The notes under the pieces: model-generated
Database searches by the model: none
What the model was told of the DNA's origin: nothing
The model's input: only the letters and a program-made list of their open reading frames with translations
Position numbers and translations under genes: made by a program
Shown here: one piece after another, positions 7,758 to 13,412 of the stretch
How the letters are laid out: each line of letters opens with the position of its first letter
Numbering within the stretch: position 1 is the stretch's first letter
From: DASPKS01 sp035628035
GTDB taxonomy: Bacteria > Bacteroidota > Rhodothermia > Rhodothermales > Rubricoccaceae
Direction of reading: 5' to 3'
Length of the DNA: 13,412 nt
Assembly (NCBI GenBank): GCA_035628035.1
Contig: DASPKS010000259.1
Coordinates: 1-13,412, forward strand

Positions 7758-7834
7758 GTGTCATCCCGAGCGGACGCCCGGAGGGCCGGCGTCGAGGGAC
7801 CTGCCTGTACCGAGCGTGACGCCGGGTCCGCGCC
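7758..7834. repeat. Dispersed-repeat-like intergenic segment
   Basis: The non-coding stretch after the operon contains GTGTCATCCCGAGCGGA (7758-7774) and TCGAGGGACCTG (7792-7803). These resemble the TGTCATCC(C/T)GAGCG...CGA(A/G)GGACCT type of dispersed intergenic repeat that I recall from many genomes. Between them GACGCC (7773-7778) and GGCGTC (7788-7793) form a 6-bp hairpin. A related GACGCCGGGTCCGCG follows at 7819-7833. No reading frame here looks real. Copies elsewhere in the genome cannot be checked from this window. Confidence 0.45.
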
Positions 7835-7937
7835 AGCATTCGGCCCCCGAGTTGGACCTCCTCCGGCGCAAACGCCCCAGCTAACCTGGATTGGCCGGTT
7901 TCGGCGTGTTGCGGGAGACCCGGCAGCTCCACTGTCC

Positions 7938-7980
7938 AAAGCTCCTCGGCGCGCGGGAACGCGCCGAGGGGCTTTATTAT
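7938..7980. terminator. Strong rho-independent terminator between convergent genes
   Basis: AAAGCTCCTCGGCGCG (7938-7953) pairs with CGCGCCGAGGGGCTTT (7960-7975) over 16 base pairs with a single G-U, around the 6-base loop CGGGAA. The A/T-containing outer arms give a U-run on either transcript, and ATTAT follows on the + side. It ends the hydroxyproline operon and, on the - strand, can stop transcripts of the AAA+ gene that ends 22 bases away. Confidence 0.85.
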
Positions 7981-7997
7981 CATCCGAGGATTGTCCC

Positions 7998-10613
7998 TTA
8001 GGGCGTGACGAGGTCAAAGTCGCCGCCCAGCACGCGGTCGAGGCGGCCTGTGCGCCAGCCCCGCACGCCGTCCCGCACGAGCGGTGACGCCCCTTCTCGG
8101 TAGCGCCGCACGATGCCGAGCCGCCCGCCCGCGCCCAGCGCCTCGGCTGCCTGGCGCCGGAGCACGTCGACGCTGCCCGCTCCCGAGAGGGGCTGGGGCG
8201 CTATGCGGACGCGCGCCGTCGAGCGGGTCCTCCCGCTCTCCCCCTCCTGCTCGAACACGTGGAGGCCGGTCTCCCGCTGGAGGATCCTGTAGGCGCCGAA
8301 GCCCGAGACCGCCAGCAGCAGGCGGTAGGGCCCTGCCTCCCCGCCCGACTCCTCCAGGGTCTCCACGCGCATCCGCCGCGCTGCTGCCCACGCCAAGTAC
8401 ATCGCCCCGGCACGGCGGGCCGCCTCCTCGCCCTCGGCTGCCTCCACGAGCAGGAACGCGTCGAGCGGCTCCGCCGCCTCGTGGGCCGCGACGGCCTCGC
8501 GGAGGAGGTAGAGTTGGTGCGCGAGGCGGCCCACGAGCTCCGGCGGGTACCCGGCCCTTCCCCCACCGCGCAGCCGGTCGAGGAGGGAAGCGGCCGTCGT
8601 CAGCGCCGCCTCGACGCGGTCCATGTGCTCGAACCGGCCGAGCGTGGCGAACCGCCCGGGGTCTTCCCAGAAGCCGGACTCGGCCATCCGCGCGAGCGCC
8701 TCCGCCCGCGCTGCCTCCCACGACGGCGCGTGGACCGCACTCTCGAGCCGGTCGAAGACGGCCTGGAGGAGCCCCATCTCCTCCGGCGTCCCATGCGGAT
8801 CGAGCGCGACGGCCTCTAGCGACCGCTCCGCCGCTTCCTCCTCCACGAAGGGGATGGCGTCGGCGTCGGGGTCCACGAACTCGACGACGAGTTCGTCCCG
8901 CCCGGCCCGGATGAAGAGGAACTGATCCCCCTCCGGGACGGCGTGGGCAACGATCGCGCGCGAGAGCGGGGCGAGGAGGTGGCGCTCGATGGCCCGCTTG
9001 AGCGGGCGCGCCCCGAGGTCCGGCGTGAACCCCGCCTCCAGCAGGAACGCGAGGGCGCTCTCGTCCCACTCCACCGCCCACGGGCGGCGGCGGAACCCCC
9101 GCCGCCCCAGCACGGCGCGAAGCTCCTTCAGGAGGAGCTCGCGCATGGTGGCGCGCGAGAGCGGGCGGAACGTGACGACGCGGTCGATCCGGTTGAGGAA
9201 CTCCGGACGGAACACCTCCCCGAGCGCGCGGGCCACGCGCTCCTCTTCGAACCCCGCGGGCCGCGCGCCGAACCCGATCGCCGGGGTCGTTTGAACGGAG
9301 GCCCCGAGGTTGCTCGTCAGGATGACGATGGTGTGGCGGAAGTCGACGGTGCTCCCGCGGCGGTCGGTGAGCCGGCCGTCGTCGAACACCTGGAGGAAGA
9401 GGTCCCACACGGGGGGCGCCGCCTTCTCGAACTCGTCGAGGAGGAGGACGGAGAAGGGGTGCTTCCGGACGTGGTCGACGAGCGCGCTGCCCTCCGCCCC
9501 GGCCGGCCCACCGAGAAGGCGGTCGAGCGCGTCGACGGTCTGGAACTCGCTCATATCGAGCCGGACCATCCGCTCGGCCGACCCGAAGAGGTACGCGGCG
9601 AGGGCCTTCGCGAGCTCGGTCTTCCCGGTCCCCGTCGGCCCCACGAATAGGAACACACCCGAGGGGCGGGAGGGGTCGGTGAGCCCGGCCTTGACCATGG
9701 CCACGCGGTCGACGAGCGTTTCGACGGCCTCCTCCTGCCCGAGCACGCGGCGGCGGAAGTAGTCCGTGAGGGCCCCGAGGTCGAGCCCTTCTCGATCATC
9801 GAGCACGGTGCGGGGGAGCCCGGTGAGCCGGGAGAGCGTACCGAGGAGGTCGTCGAGACGGAGTGGCTGCGGGGATGCGGGGTTGTCGGCACCGGCCTCC
9901 GTGCGCGCGAGGCGGAGGAGCCGGAAGAGCGCGCCCGGAAGCGCCAGCCCCGGGAGGTACTGCCGCGCGAGGGCGAGCGCCTCGCGGAGGTCGGCGTCGC
10001 CGACGAGCGGCGGGGCGCCCTCCTTCCGGGCGTGGCGGACCCACCGCTCCGCGAGGGCAAGCGTCGCGGGCTCGTCGAGGGGCGGGACCTCGAGCGCGTC
10101 GACGGTGGTGCGGATGCGCGGGTGCGCCGCCACGAGTCGCTCGTAGGCGCCGGCGGAGGTCTCCGCGACGACGCGGATCTGGCCGCGCTCGATGGAGGGG
10201 AGGAGCTGGTCGAGCACGCTCACGGGGTTGTACTGGTGGCGCCCCGCGTGGGCGAGCTCCTCGAACCGCGGCACGTACCACAACACCTTCGGGGCCGAGA
10301 GCGCCGCGACGAGTTGGCGGAGCTGCTCTTCGAGCATCCCGATGAACGACTGCCCGGCCAGGAGGTCGCCCGCGCCGGCCTCGAAGACGGCCCAGCCTGC
10401 CCCTTGCAGCCGCCGCCCCAGCTCGCGGATGAGCGTGGACTTCCCCACGCCGTCCTCCCCCACGAGCAGCACGGAGCGAGGGGACCGGCGGGTCAGCCGC
10501 GCCTTGGCGGCTTCGACCCCGGCGGCGAGGGCCTCGTGCACGACCCAGTCCGGGTCCCCGCTAGGGTCCCAGACGCGGCCGATCAGTTGCAGCGTAGCGA
10601 GGTCCGTGCTCAT
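7998..10613 (-). CDS. ClpA/ClpB-like AAA+ ATPase fused to a GGQ-less release-factor-2-like domain
   Basis: The 871-residue protein of unknown function has two AAA+ modules and a release-factor-like C-terminus. D1 (about 45-235) keeps Walker A GEDGVGKST (52-60). Its Walker B region reads VLWYVPRFEEL, without the usual DE, and the Arg-finger segment is RIRTT. There is no Clp N-domain or M-domain. D2 (about 290-575) has GPTGTGKT (325-332), LLLDEFEKA (390-398), sensor ILTSNLG (431-437), IGF (446-448), FRPEFLNRID with Arg475, and sensor-2 GARPLKR (534-540). The GYVG pore loop is absent. Residues about 610-871 match RF2: FWEDP (648-652), MYLAWAAARRMRVETLEESG (738-757), GAYRILQRETGLH (773-785), RTRSTARVRIAP (795-806) and RTGRLDRVLGGDFD (854-867). 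The SPF stop-reading motif and GGQ are missing. The start has no Shine-Dalgarno sequence but is the only ATG that keeps D1 whole. The gene appears monocistronic. I infer a ribosome-associated role. Confidence 0.88.
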   Translation of the reverse strand: MSTDLATLQLIGRVWDPSGDPDWVVHEALAAGVEAAKARLTRRSPRSVLLVGEDGVGKSTLIRELGRRLQGAGWAVFEAGAGDLLAGQSFIGMLEEQLRQLVAALSAPKVLWYVPRFEELAHAGRHQYNPVSVLDQLLPSIERGQIRVVAETSAGAYERLVAAHPRIRTTVDALEVPPLDEPATLALAERWVRHARKEGAPPLVGDADLREALALARQYLPGLALPGALFRLLRLARTEAGADNPASPQPLRLDDLLGTLSRLTGLPRTVLDDREGLDLGALTDYFRRRVLGQEEAVETLVDRVAMVKAGLTDPSRPSGVFLFVGPTGTGKTELAKALAAYLFGSAERMVRLDMSEFQTVDALDRLLGGPAGAEGSALVDHVRKHPFSVLLLDEFEKAAPPVWDLFLQVFDDGRLTDRRGSTVDFRHTIVILTSNLGASVQTTPAIGFGARPAGFEEERVARALGEVFRPEFLNRIDRVVTFRPLSRATMRELLLKELRAVLGRRGFRRRPWAVEWDESALAFLLEAGFTPDLGARPLKRAIERHLLAPLSRAIVAHAVPEGDQFLFIRAGRDELVVEFVDPDADAIPFVEEEAAERSLEAVALDPHGTPEEMGLLQAVFDRLESAVHAPSWEAARAEALARMAESGFWEDPGRFATLGRFEHMDRVEAALTTAASLLDRLRGGGRAGYPPELVGRLAHQLYLLREAVAAHEAAEPLDAFLLVEAAEGEEAARRAGAMYLAWAAARRMRVETLEESGGEAGPYRLLLAVSGFGAYRILQRETGLHVFEQEGESGRTRSTARVRIAPQPLSGAGSVDVLRRQAAEALGAGGRLGIVRRYREGASPLVRDGVRGWRTGRLDRVLGGDFDLVTP

Positions 10614-10863
10614 CGTAGGGGGGTGGGGGCGCAGCGCCGGAGTCCTGCCGAGCGCGCCGCCGCGCTAGGATAACCGCCCCCGCTCGCTCCGGCGTCAGCG
10701 AGCGTCCATCCCCTCCAAAGCGCCGCGTGGAGCCCCCCTCACCCCGCCCGCTGCAACCTTCAGGGGAATTTCCGGTTAGACGGGCGACCAGCCTCCCGGC
10801 CGGTCCTTGTCTCCTGTGCGCCGCATGGGGCGGCGCGTCTCCTCACCCCTTTCCTCTCTACCC
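10614..10863. promoter_or_regulatory. Divergent intergenic region with hairpins
   Basis: The 250-base gap separates the divergent AAA+ and GlsB-type genes, so promoters for both should lie here. Seen: CGCTCGCT (10681-10688) and AGCGAGCG (10697-10704), an exact 8-bp inverted repeat with an 8-base spacer and a possible operator; TAGGATAAC at about 10667-10675, a rare AT-richer spot that is -10-like on either strand; and the AT-richer stretch GGGGAATTTCCGGTTAG at about 10763-10779. GCGCCGC/GCGGCGC (10818-10824 with 10830-10836) forms a 7-bp hairpin in the likely GlsB leader, followed by a pyrimidine-rich run up to the ATG. No convincing -35/-10 pair was found and no gene is supported. Confidence 0.4.
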
Positions 10864-11142
10864 ATGACGCTTCTCCTCATCATCATTGTCGGTGGTCTCA
10901 TCGGCTGGCTCGCCAGCAAGATCATGGGGACCGACCCCCAGCAGGGGATCCTGATGAACGTCATCATCGGCATCGTGGGTGCCGTGATTGCCGGGTTCAT
11001 CGCGGACGCGCTCGACATCGGCGACGAGGGCACGATCCTCCAGGGCGACTTCGACATCGTCTCCCTGCTCATCTCGCTCGTCGGCGCGGTCATCCTCATT
11101 TGGCTCTGGAAGATGATCGCCGGCCGTCGCCCCCGCGTCTGA
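10864..11142 (+). CDS. GlsB/YeaQ/YmgE-family small membrane protein (transglycosylase-associated protein family)
   Basis: The 92-residue protein is almost wholly hydrophobic, with three predicted membrane helices at about residues 3-21, 31-50 and 65-83. Seen: the family start IIIVGGLIGWLASKIMG, with glycine-rich helix 1, the NVIIGIVGAVIAGFI segment in helix 2, and a positively charged cytosolic tail (GRRPRV). Length and helix pattern fit the family, whose members are often stress-induced and of unclear function; no transglycosylase activity is implied by the name. The ATG at 10864 gives the normal family N-terminus. Reading further upstream only adds a non-family leader from a TTG. No Shine-Dalgarno sequence is visible; the bases before the ATG are C/T-rich. 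It ends 38 bases before a strong terminator and seems to be a single-gene unit. Confidence 0.9.
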   Translation: MTLLLIIIVGGLIGWLASKIMGTDPQQGILMNVIIGIVGAVIAGFIADALDIGDEGTILQGDFDIVSLLISLVGAVILIWLWKMIAGRRPRV

Positions 11143-11180
11143 TCCGCTAGCTACCCCTCGCCAAGCGGCGCCAAGGACGA

Positions 11181-11215
11181 CAAAGCGCCGCCGGGTTCGT
11201 CCCGGCGGCGCTTTG
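11181..11215. terminator. Bidirectional rho-independent terminator
   Basis: CAAAGCGCCGCCGGG (11181-11195) and CCCGGCGGCGCTTTG (11201-11215) form a perfect 15-bp stem with loop TTCGT. The A3/T3 ends give short U-runs on both transcripts. It sits in the gap between the convergent GlsB-type and phosphohexomutase genes and should end both. Confidence 0.88.
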
Positions 11216-11236
11216 CATATTCGGCCCGCGCTCCGC

Positions 11237-12664
11237 TCAGGTGCCCCCTTCGACGAGCGCGACGCCGTCGTGGACGAGCGCGTCGGCGGCCTCCTTCGAG
11301 GGGGCCTCCGCGTAGATGCGGAGGACCGGCTCGGTCCCGCTCGCGCGGAACATCACCCACCCCTCGTCGAAGCGGAACTTGTGGCCGTCGAGGGTCTCGA
11401 CTTTACGGATGGGGCGGCCGGCGACCTCGCGGAGGCCGTCGCCCCGGAGGCGCGTGAGGAACGCCTGCTTCTTCGCCTCGGTCGTGTGGAGGTCGGCGCG
11501 GCTCTGGTAGTGGGGCCCGAACTCATCCATGAGCTCGCGGACGAGCCCGGAGAGCGAGCGCTCCCGCTTCACCATCATCTCGACGATGGTGAGCCCGATG
11601 TAGAGCCCGTCGCGCTCGGGGATGTGCCCCTTCACCGCCATCCCGCCCGACTCCTCGCCGCCGACGAGCACGTCGTCCTCGACCATCTTGGGGCCGATGT
11701 ACTTGAACCCGATGGGGGTGGTCTCCACGCGGAGGTGGTACTTCTTCCCCATCGCGTCGAGCATGTCGGTCGTCGAGAACGTCTTGACGACGCTGCCCAC
11801 CATCCCCTTCTCCTCGTGGAGGTACTTCACGAGGAGGGCGAGGAGCTTGTGGGAGTCCACGAAGGCGCCGCTCTCGTCCACCATCCCGATGCGGTCGGCG
11901 TCGCCGTCGGTGGCGAGCCCGGCCGCGAGGTCCTTCGCGGCGACGGTCTCGGAGAGCTCGGCGAGGTTCCGGTCGATGGGCTCGGGCGCCTGCCCGTGCA
12001 TCCCGGGGTTGTGGTCGTGGTGGAGCTCGACGACGCGGGCGACGCCGAGGAGCTCGGTGACGATCCCCTGCCCGGCGCCGTACATCGCGTCGTAGGCGAT
12101 GCGGATGCCGGCCTCCTTGATGGCCTCGATGTCGAGCCCCTCGCGGAGCACGTCCACGTAGGCGCTCCGGAGGTCGAACCGCTCGATGAGCCCTTCGTCC
12201 AGCAGGTCGGCGAGCGGGCGCAGCGCGAAGCCCTCTTCGAGCCGGTCCAGTTCGGCCTCGACCTCCGCGATCTGCGCCGGCGTCGCCGGGCCGCCGAACG
12301 ACGCCTTGATCTTGAACCCGTTGTACTCCGGGGGGTTGTGGCTGGCCGTGATGACGATGCCCGCGCTGTGGCCGCCGTCGCGCGTGGCCCACGAGACGGC
12401 CGGCGTGGTGGCGAACGCGTCGGCGAGGCGGACGCGGACGCCCATCGAGGCGAGGACCTGCGCCGTGCGCGCGGCGAACTGCTCGCCGAGGAACCGCGTG
12501 TCGTACCCGATGACGACGGAGGCGCCGTCGCCGTGGTGCCGGCGGAGCCACTGCCCCGTCGCTCGGGCGACGCGCTCGAGGTTGGGGAACGTGTAGCCGT
12601 CGCCGATGACGGCGCGCCAGCCGTCGGTCCCGAACTTGATCACATCCGTACCAGAAGAAGCCAT
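11237..12664 (-). CDS. Phosphoglucomutase/phosphomannomutase family protein (alpha-D-phosphohexomutase)
   Basis: The 475-residue cytosolic enzyme should move phosphate between C1 and C6 of a hexose phosphate, feeding cell-wall, polysaccharide or glycogen precursors. The four family sites are intact. Seen: phosphoserine Ser108 in TASHNPPEYNG; magnesium loop DGDADR with Asp253, Asp255 and Asp257; sugar-specificity loop GGEESGG (335-341); and phosphate-binding RASGTEP (440-446). The N-terminus KFGTDGWRAVIGD is typical. The GEESGG loop is compatible with both glucose and mannose phosphates, so the precise substrate is left open. The start at 12664 has no strong Shine-Dalgarno sequence. It lies 106 bases after ettA on the same strand, a gap with a 9-base direct repeat GGCGGCCGG (12699-12707, 12711-12719); whether they are cotranscribed is unclear. 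Confidence 0.93.
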   Translation of the reverse strand: MASSGTDVIKFGTDGWRAVIGDGYTFPNLERVARATGQWLRRHHGDGASVVIGYDTRFLGEQFAARTAQVLASMGVRVRLADAFATTPAVSWATRDGGHSAGIVITASHNPPEYNGFKIKASFGGPATPAQIAEVEAELDRLEEGFALRPLADLLDEGLIERFDLRSAYVDVLREGLDIEAIKEAGIRIAYDAMYGAGQGIVTELLGVARVVELHHDHNPGMHGQAPEPIDRNLAELSETVAAKDLAAGLATDGDADRIGMVDESGAFVDSHKLLALLVKYLHEEKGMVGSVVKTFSTTDMLDAMGKKYHLRVETTPIGFKYIGPKMVEDDVLVGGEESGGMAVKGHIPERDGLYIGLTIVEMMVKRERSLSGLVRELMDEFGPHYQSRADLHTTEAKKQAFLTRLRGDGLREVAGRPIRKVETLDGHKFRFDEGWVMFRASGTEPVLRIYAEAPSKEAADALVHDGVALVEGGT

Positions 12665-12770
12665 ACCTGCGCGGCGGGGGAGGGTCAGGAAGGTACAGGC
12701 GGCCGGGCGCGGCGGCCGGAGAAGCGGGGATGGAGAATGGAACCGTAACCCCGCGTCCTCAGTGAATCCC

Positions 12771-13412
12771 TTACGCGCGCGTCAGCTTCCGGTAGGTGAT
12801 GCGGTGGGGCTGGTCGGCGGCGGCGCCGAGGCGGGCGCGGCGGTCCTCCTCGTAGGCGGCGTAGTTGCCGGGGAAGGATCGGGCCTGGCTGTCGCCCTCG
12901 AAGGCGAGGATGTGCGTGGCCACGCGGTCGAGGAACCACCGGTCGTGCGAGATCACGACGGCGCACCCGCCGAAGCTCAGGAGGGCCTCCTCCAGCGCGC
13001 GGAGCGTGTTCACGTCGAGGTCGTTCGTGGGCTCGTCGAGGAGGAGGAGGTTGGCGCCCTCGCGGAGGGTCTTGGCGAGGTGGAGCCGCCCGCGCTCGCC
13101 GCCGGAGAGCTGCGCCGTCTTCTTCTGCTGGTCGCCGCCGGTGAAGCTGAACCGCCCCACGTAGGCGCGGCTGTTCACCTCGCGGGTGCCGAGCTTGATG
13201 AAGTCGGTCCCGCCGGTGATCTCCTCCCACACGCTCTTGTTCGGGTCGAGCGGGCGGTTCTGGTCCACGTACCCGAGCACGACGGTCTCGCCGATGCGGA
13301 TGGTCCCGGCGTCGGGCGTCTCCTGTCCGGTGATGAGCTTGAACAGCGTCGTCTTGCCCGCGCCGTTGGGCCCGATCACGCCGACGATGCCGCCGGGCGG
13401 GAGGCTGAACGT
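12771..13412 (-). CDS. ettA: EttA, energy-dependent translational throttle ABC-F protein, C-terminal part
   Basis: This is the last 213 residues of an ABC-F ATPase whose start lies beyond the right edge. EttA binds the ribosomal E site and links translation to the ATP/ADP ratio. Seen (residues numbered from the edge): TFSLPPGGIVGVIGPNGAGK with Walker A at 14-22; GETVVLGYVDQ; SRAYVGRFSFTG, an EttA-specific stretch; ABC signature LSGGERGRLHLAK (102-114); Walker B LLLLDEPTNDLD (122-133); switch SHDRWFLDR (155-163); and an EttA-like tail FPGNYAAYEEDRRARLG ending in RITYRKLTRA. This matches EttA better than Uup or antibiotic-resistance ABC-F proteins. The first ATPase domain and the inter-domain P-site linker are outside the window. 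The frame is open to the edge, so the GTG at 13379 is an internal valine. Confidence 0.95.
   Translation of the reverse strand, partial: TFSLPPGGIVGVIGPNGAGKTTLFKLITGQETPDAGTIRIGETVVLGYVDQNRPLDPNKSVWEEITGGTDFIKLGTREVNSRAYVGRFSFTGGDQQKKTAQLSGGERGRLHLAKTLREGANLLLLDEPTNDLDVNTLRALEEALLSFGGCAVVISHDRWFLDRVATHILAFEGDSQARSFPGNYAAYEEDRRARLGAAADQPHRITYRKLTRA

Noticed and set aside
7998..10613. Simple annotation as the ClpB disaggregase
   Set aside because: There is no N-domain, no M-domain, no GYVG pore loop, and D1 is degenerate. The C-terminal third is RF2-like.
10763..10773. GGGGAATTTCC near-palindrome as an operator
   Set aside because: Short, single, and not tied to any known bacterial regulator; noted only as an AT-richer spot.
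10807..10863. Longer N-terminus for the GlsB-type protein from a TTG
   Set aside because: The extra residues are not family-like, and the region forms a GC hairpin in the leader. The ATG at 10864 gives the usual start.
11213..12748. Long open frame (511 residues) opposite the phosphohexomutase
   Set aside because: An antisense shadow of a gene with all its family motifs; its own translation is repetitive Val/Glu/Asp/Arg.
13377..13379. GTG start for the ettA fragment
   Set aside because: The frame and the EttA-like sequence continue to the window edge, so this codon is an internal valine.
1..13412. tRNA, rRNA, CRISPR array, insertion sequence or prophage
   Set aside because: No cloverleaf, regularly spaced repeat, transposase or phage gene was found on either strand by reading.

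Overview
The window is strongly GC-rich (about 70% by eye) and densely coding. It carries eight protein-coding genes that are complete or nearly so, plus two partial genes at its edges. Almost no start codon has a Shine-Dalgarno sequence at normal spacing. Together with a secreted S9B dipeptidyl peptidase and an M1 metallopeptidase of the kind common in Bacteroidota-like bacteria, this suggests a GC-rich member of the Bacteroidota/Rhodothermota side of the tree (Rhodothermota such as Rubricoccaceae would fit). The placement is inference. No tRNA, rRNA, CRISPR array or transposase was seen.

Layout. Positions 1-2829 hold the 3' end of an M1-family aminopeptidase gene (+) converging on a complete dipeptidyl peptidase IV gene (-). 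A short divergent region with a candidate promoter and a perfect 10-bp hairpin leads into a four-gene operon (+, 2944-7725). It encodes a 4-hydroxyproline 2-epimerase, a FAD-dependent D-amino acid (D-hydroxyproline) dehydrogenase, a DapA-family deaminase and an alpha-ketoglutarate semialdehyde dehydrogenase. In order, these are the four steps from trans-4-hydroxy-L-proline to alpha-ketoglutarate. The first three genes are joined by ATGA overlaps. A dispersed-repeat-like segment and a strong terminator close the operon. With the neighbouring prolyl peptidase, the region looks like a module for using collagen-like or other proline/hydroxyproline-rich peptides.

Positions 7998-10613 (-) encode the most unusual protein in the window. 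It is a ClpA/ClpB-like AAA+ ATPase with a degenerate first ATPase module and an intact second one that lacks the usual aromatic pore loop. Its C-terminal third is recognisably derived from peptide chain release factor 2, but the stop-codon-reading SPF motif and the catalytic GGQ domain are gone, while the RF2 sequences on either side of the missing part are kept. This suggests a ribosome-directed AAA+ machine of unknown function.

The right end has a small GlsB/YeaQ-type membrane protein (+), a shared bidirectional terminator with a perfect 15-bp stem, a phosphohexomutase (-), and the 3' part of ettA (-), which encodes an ABC-F translation factor.
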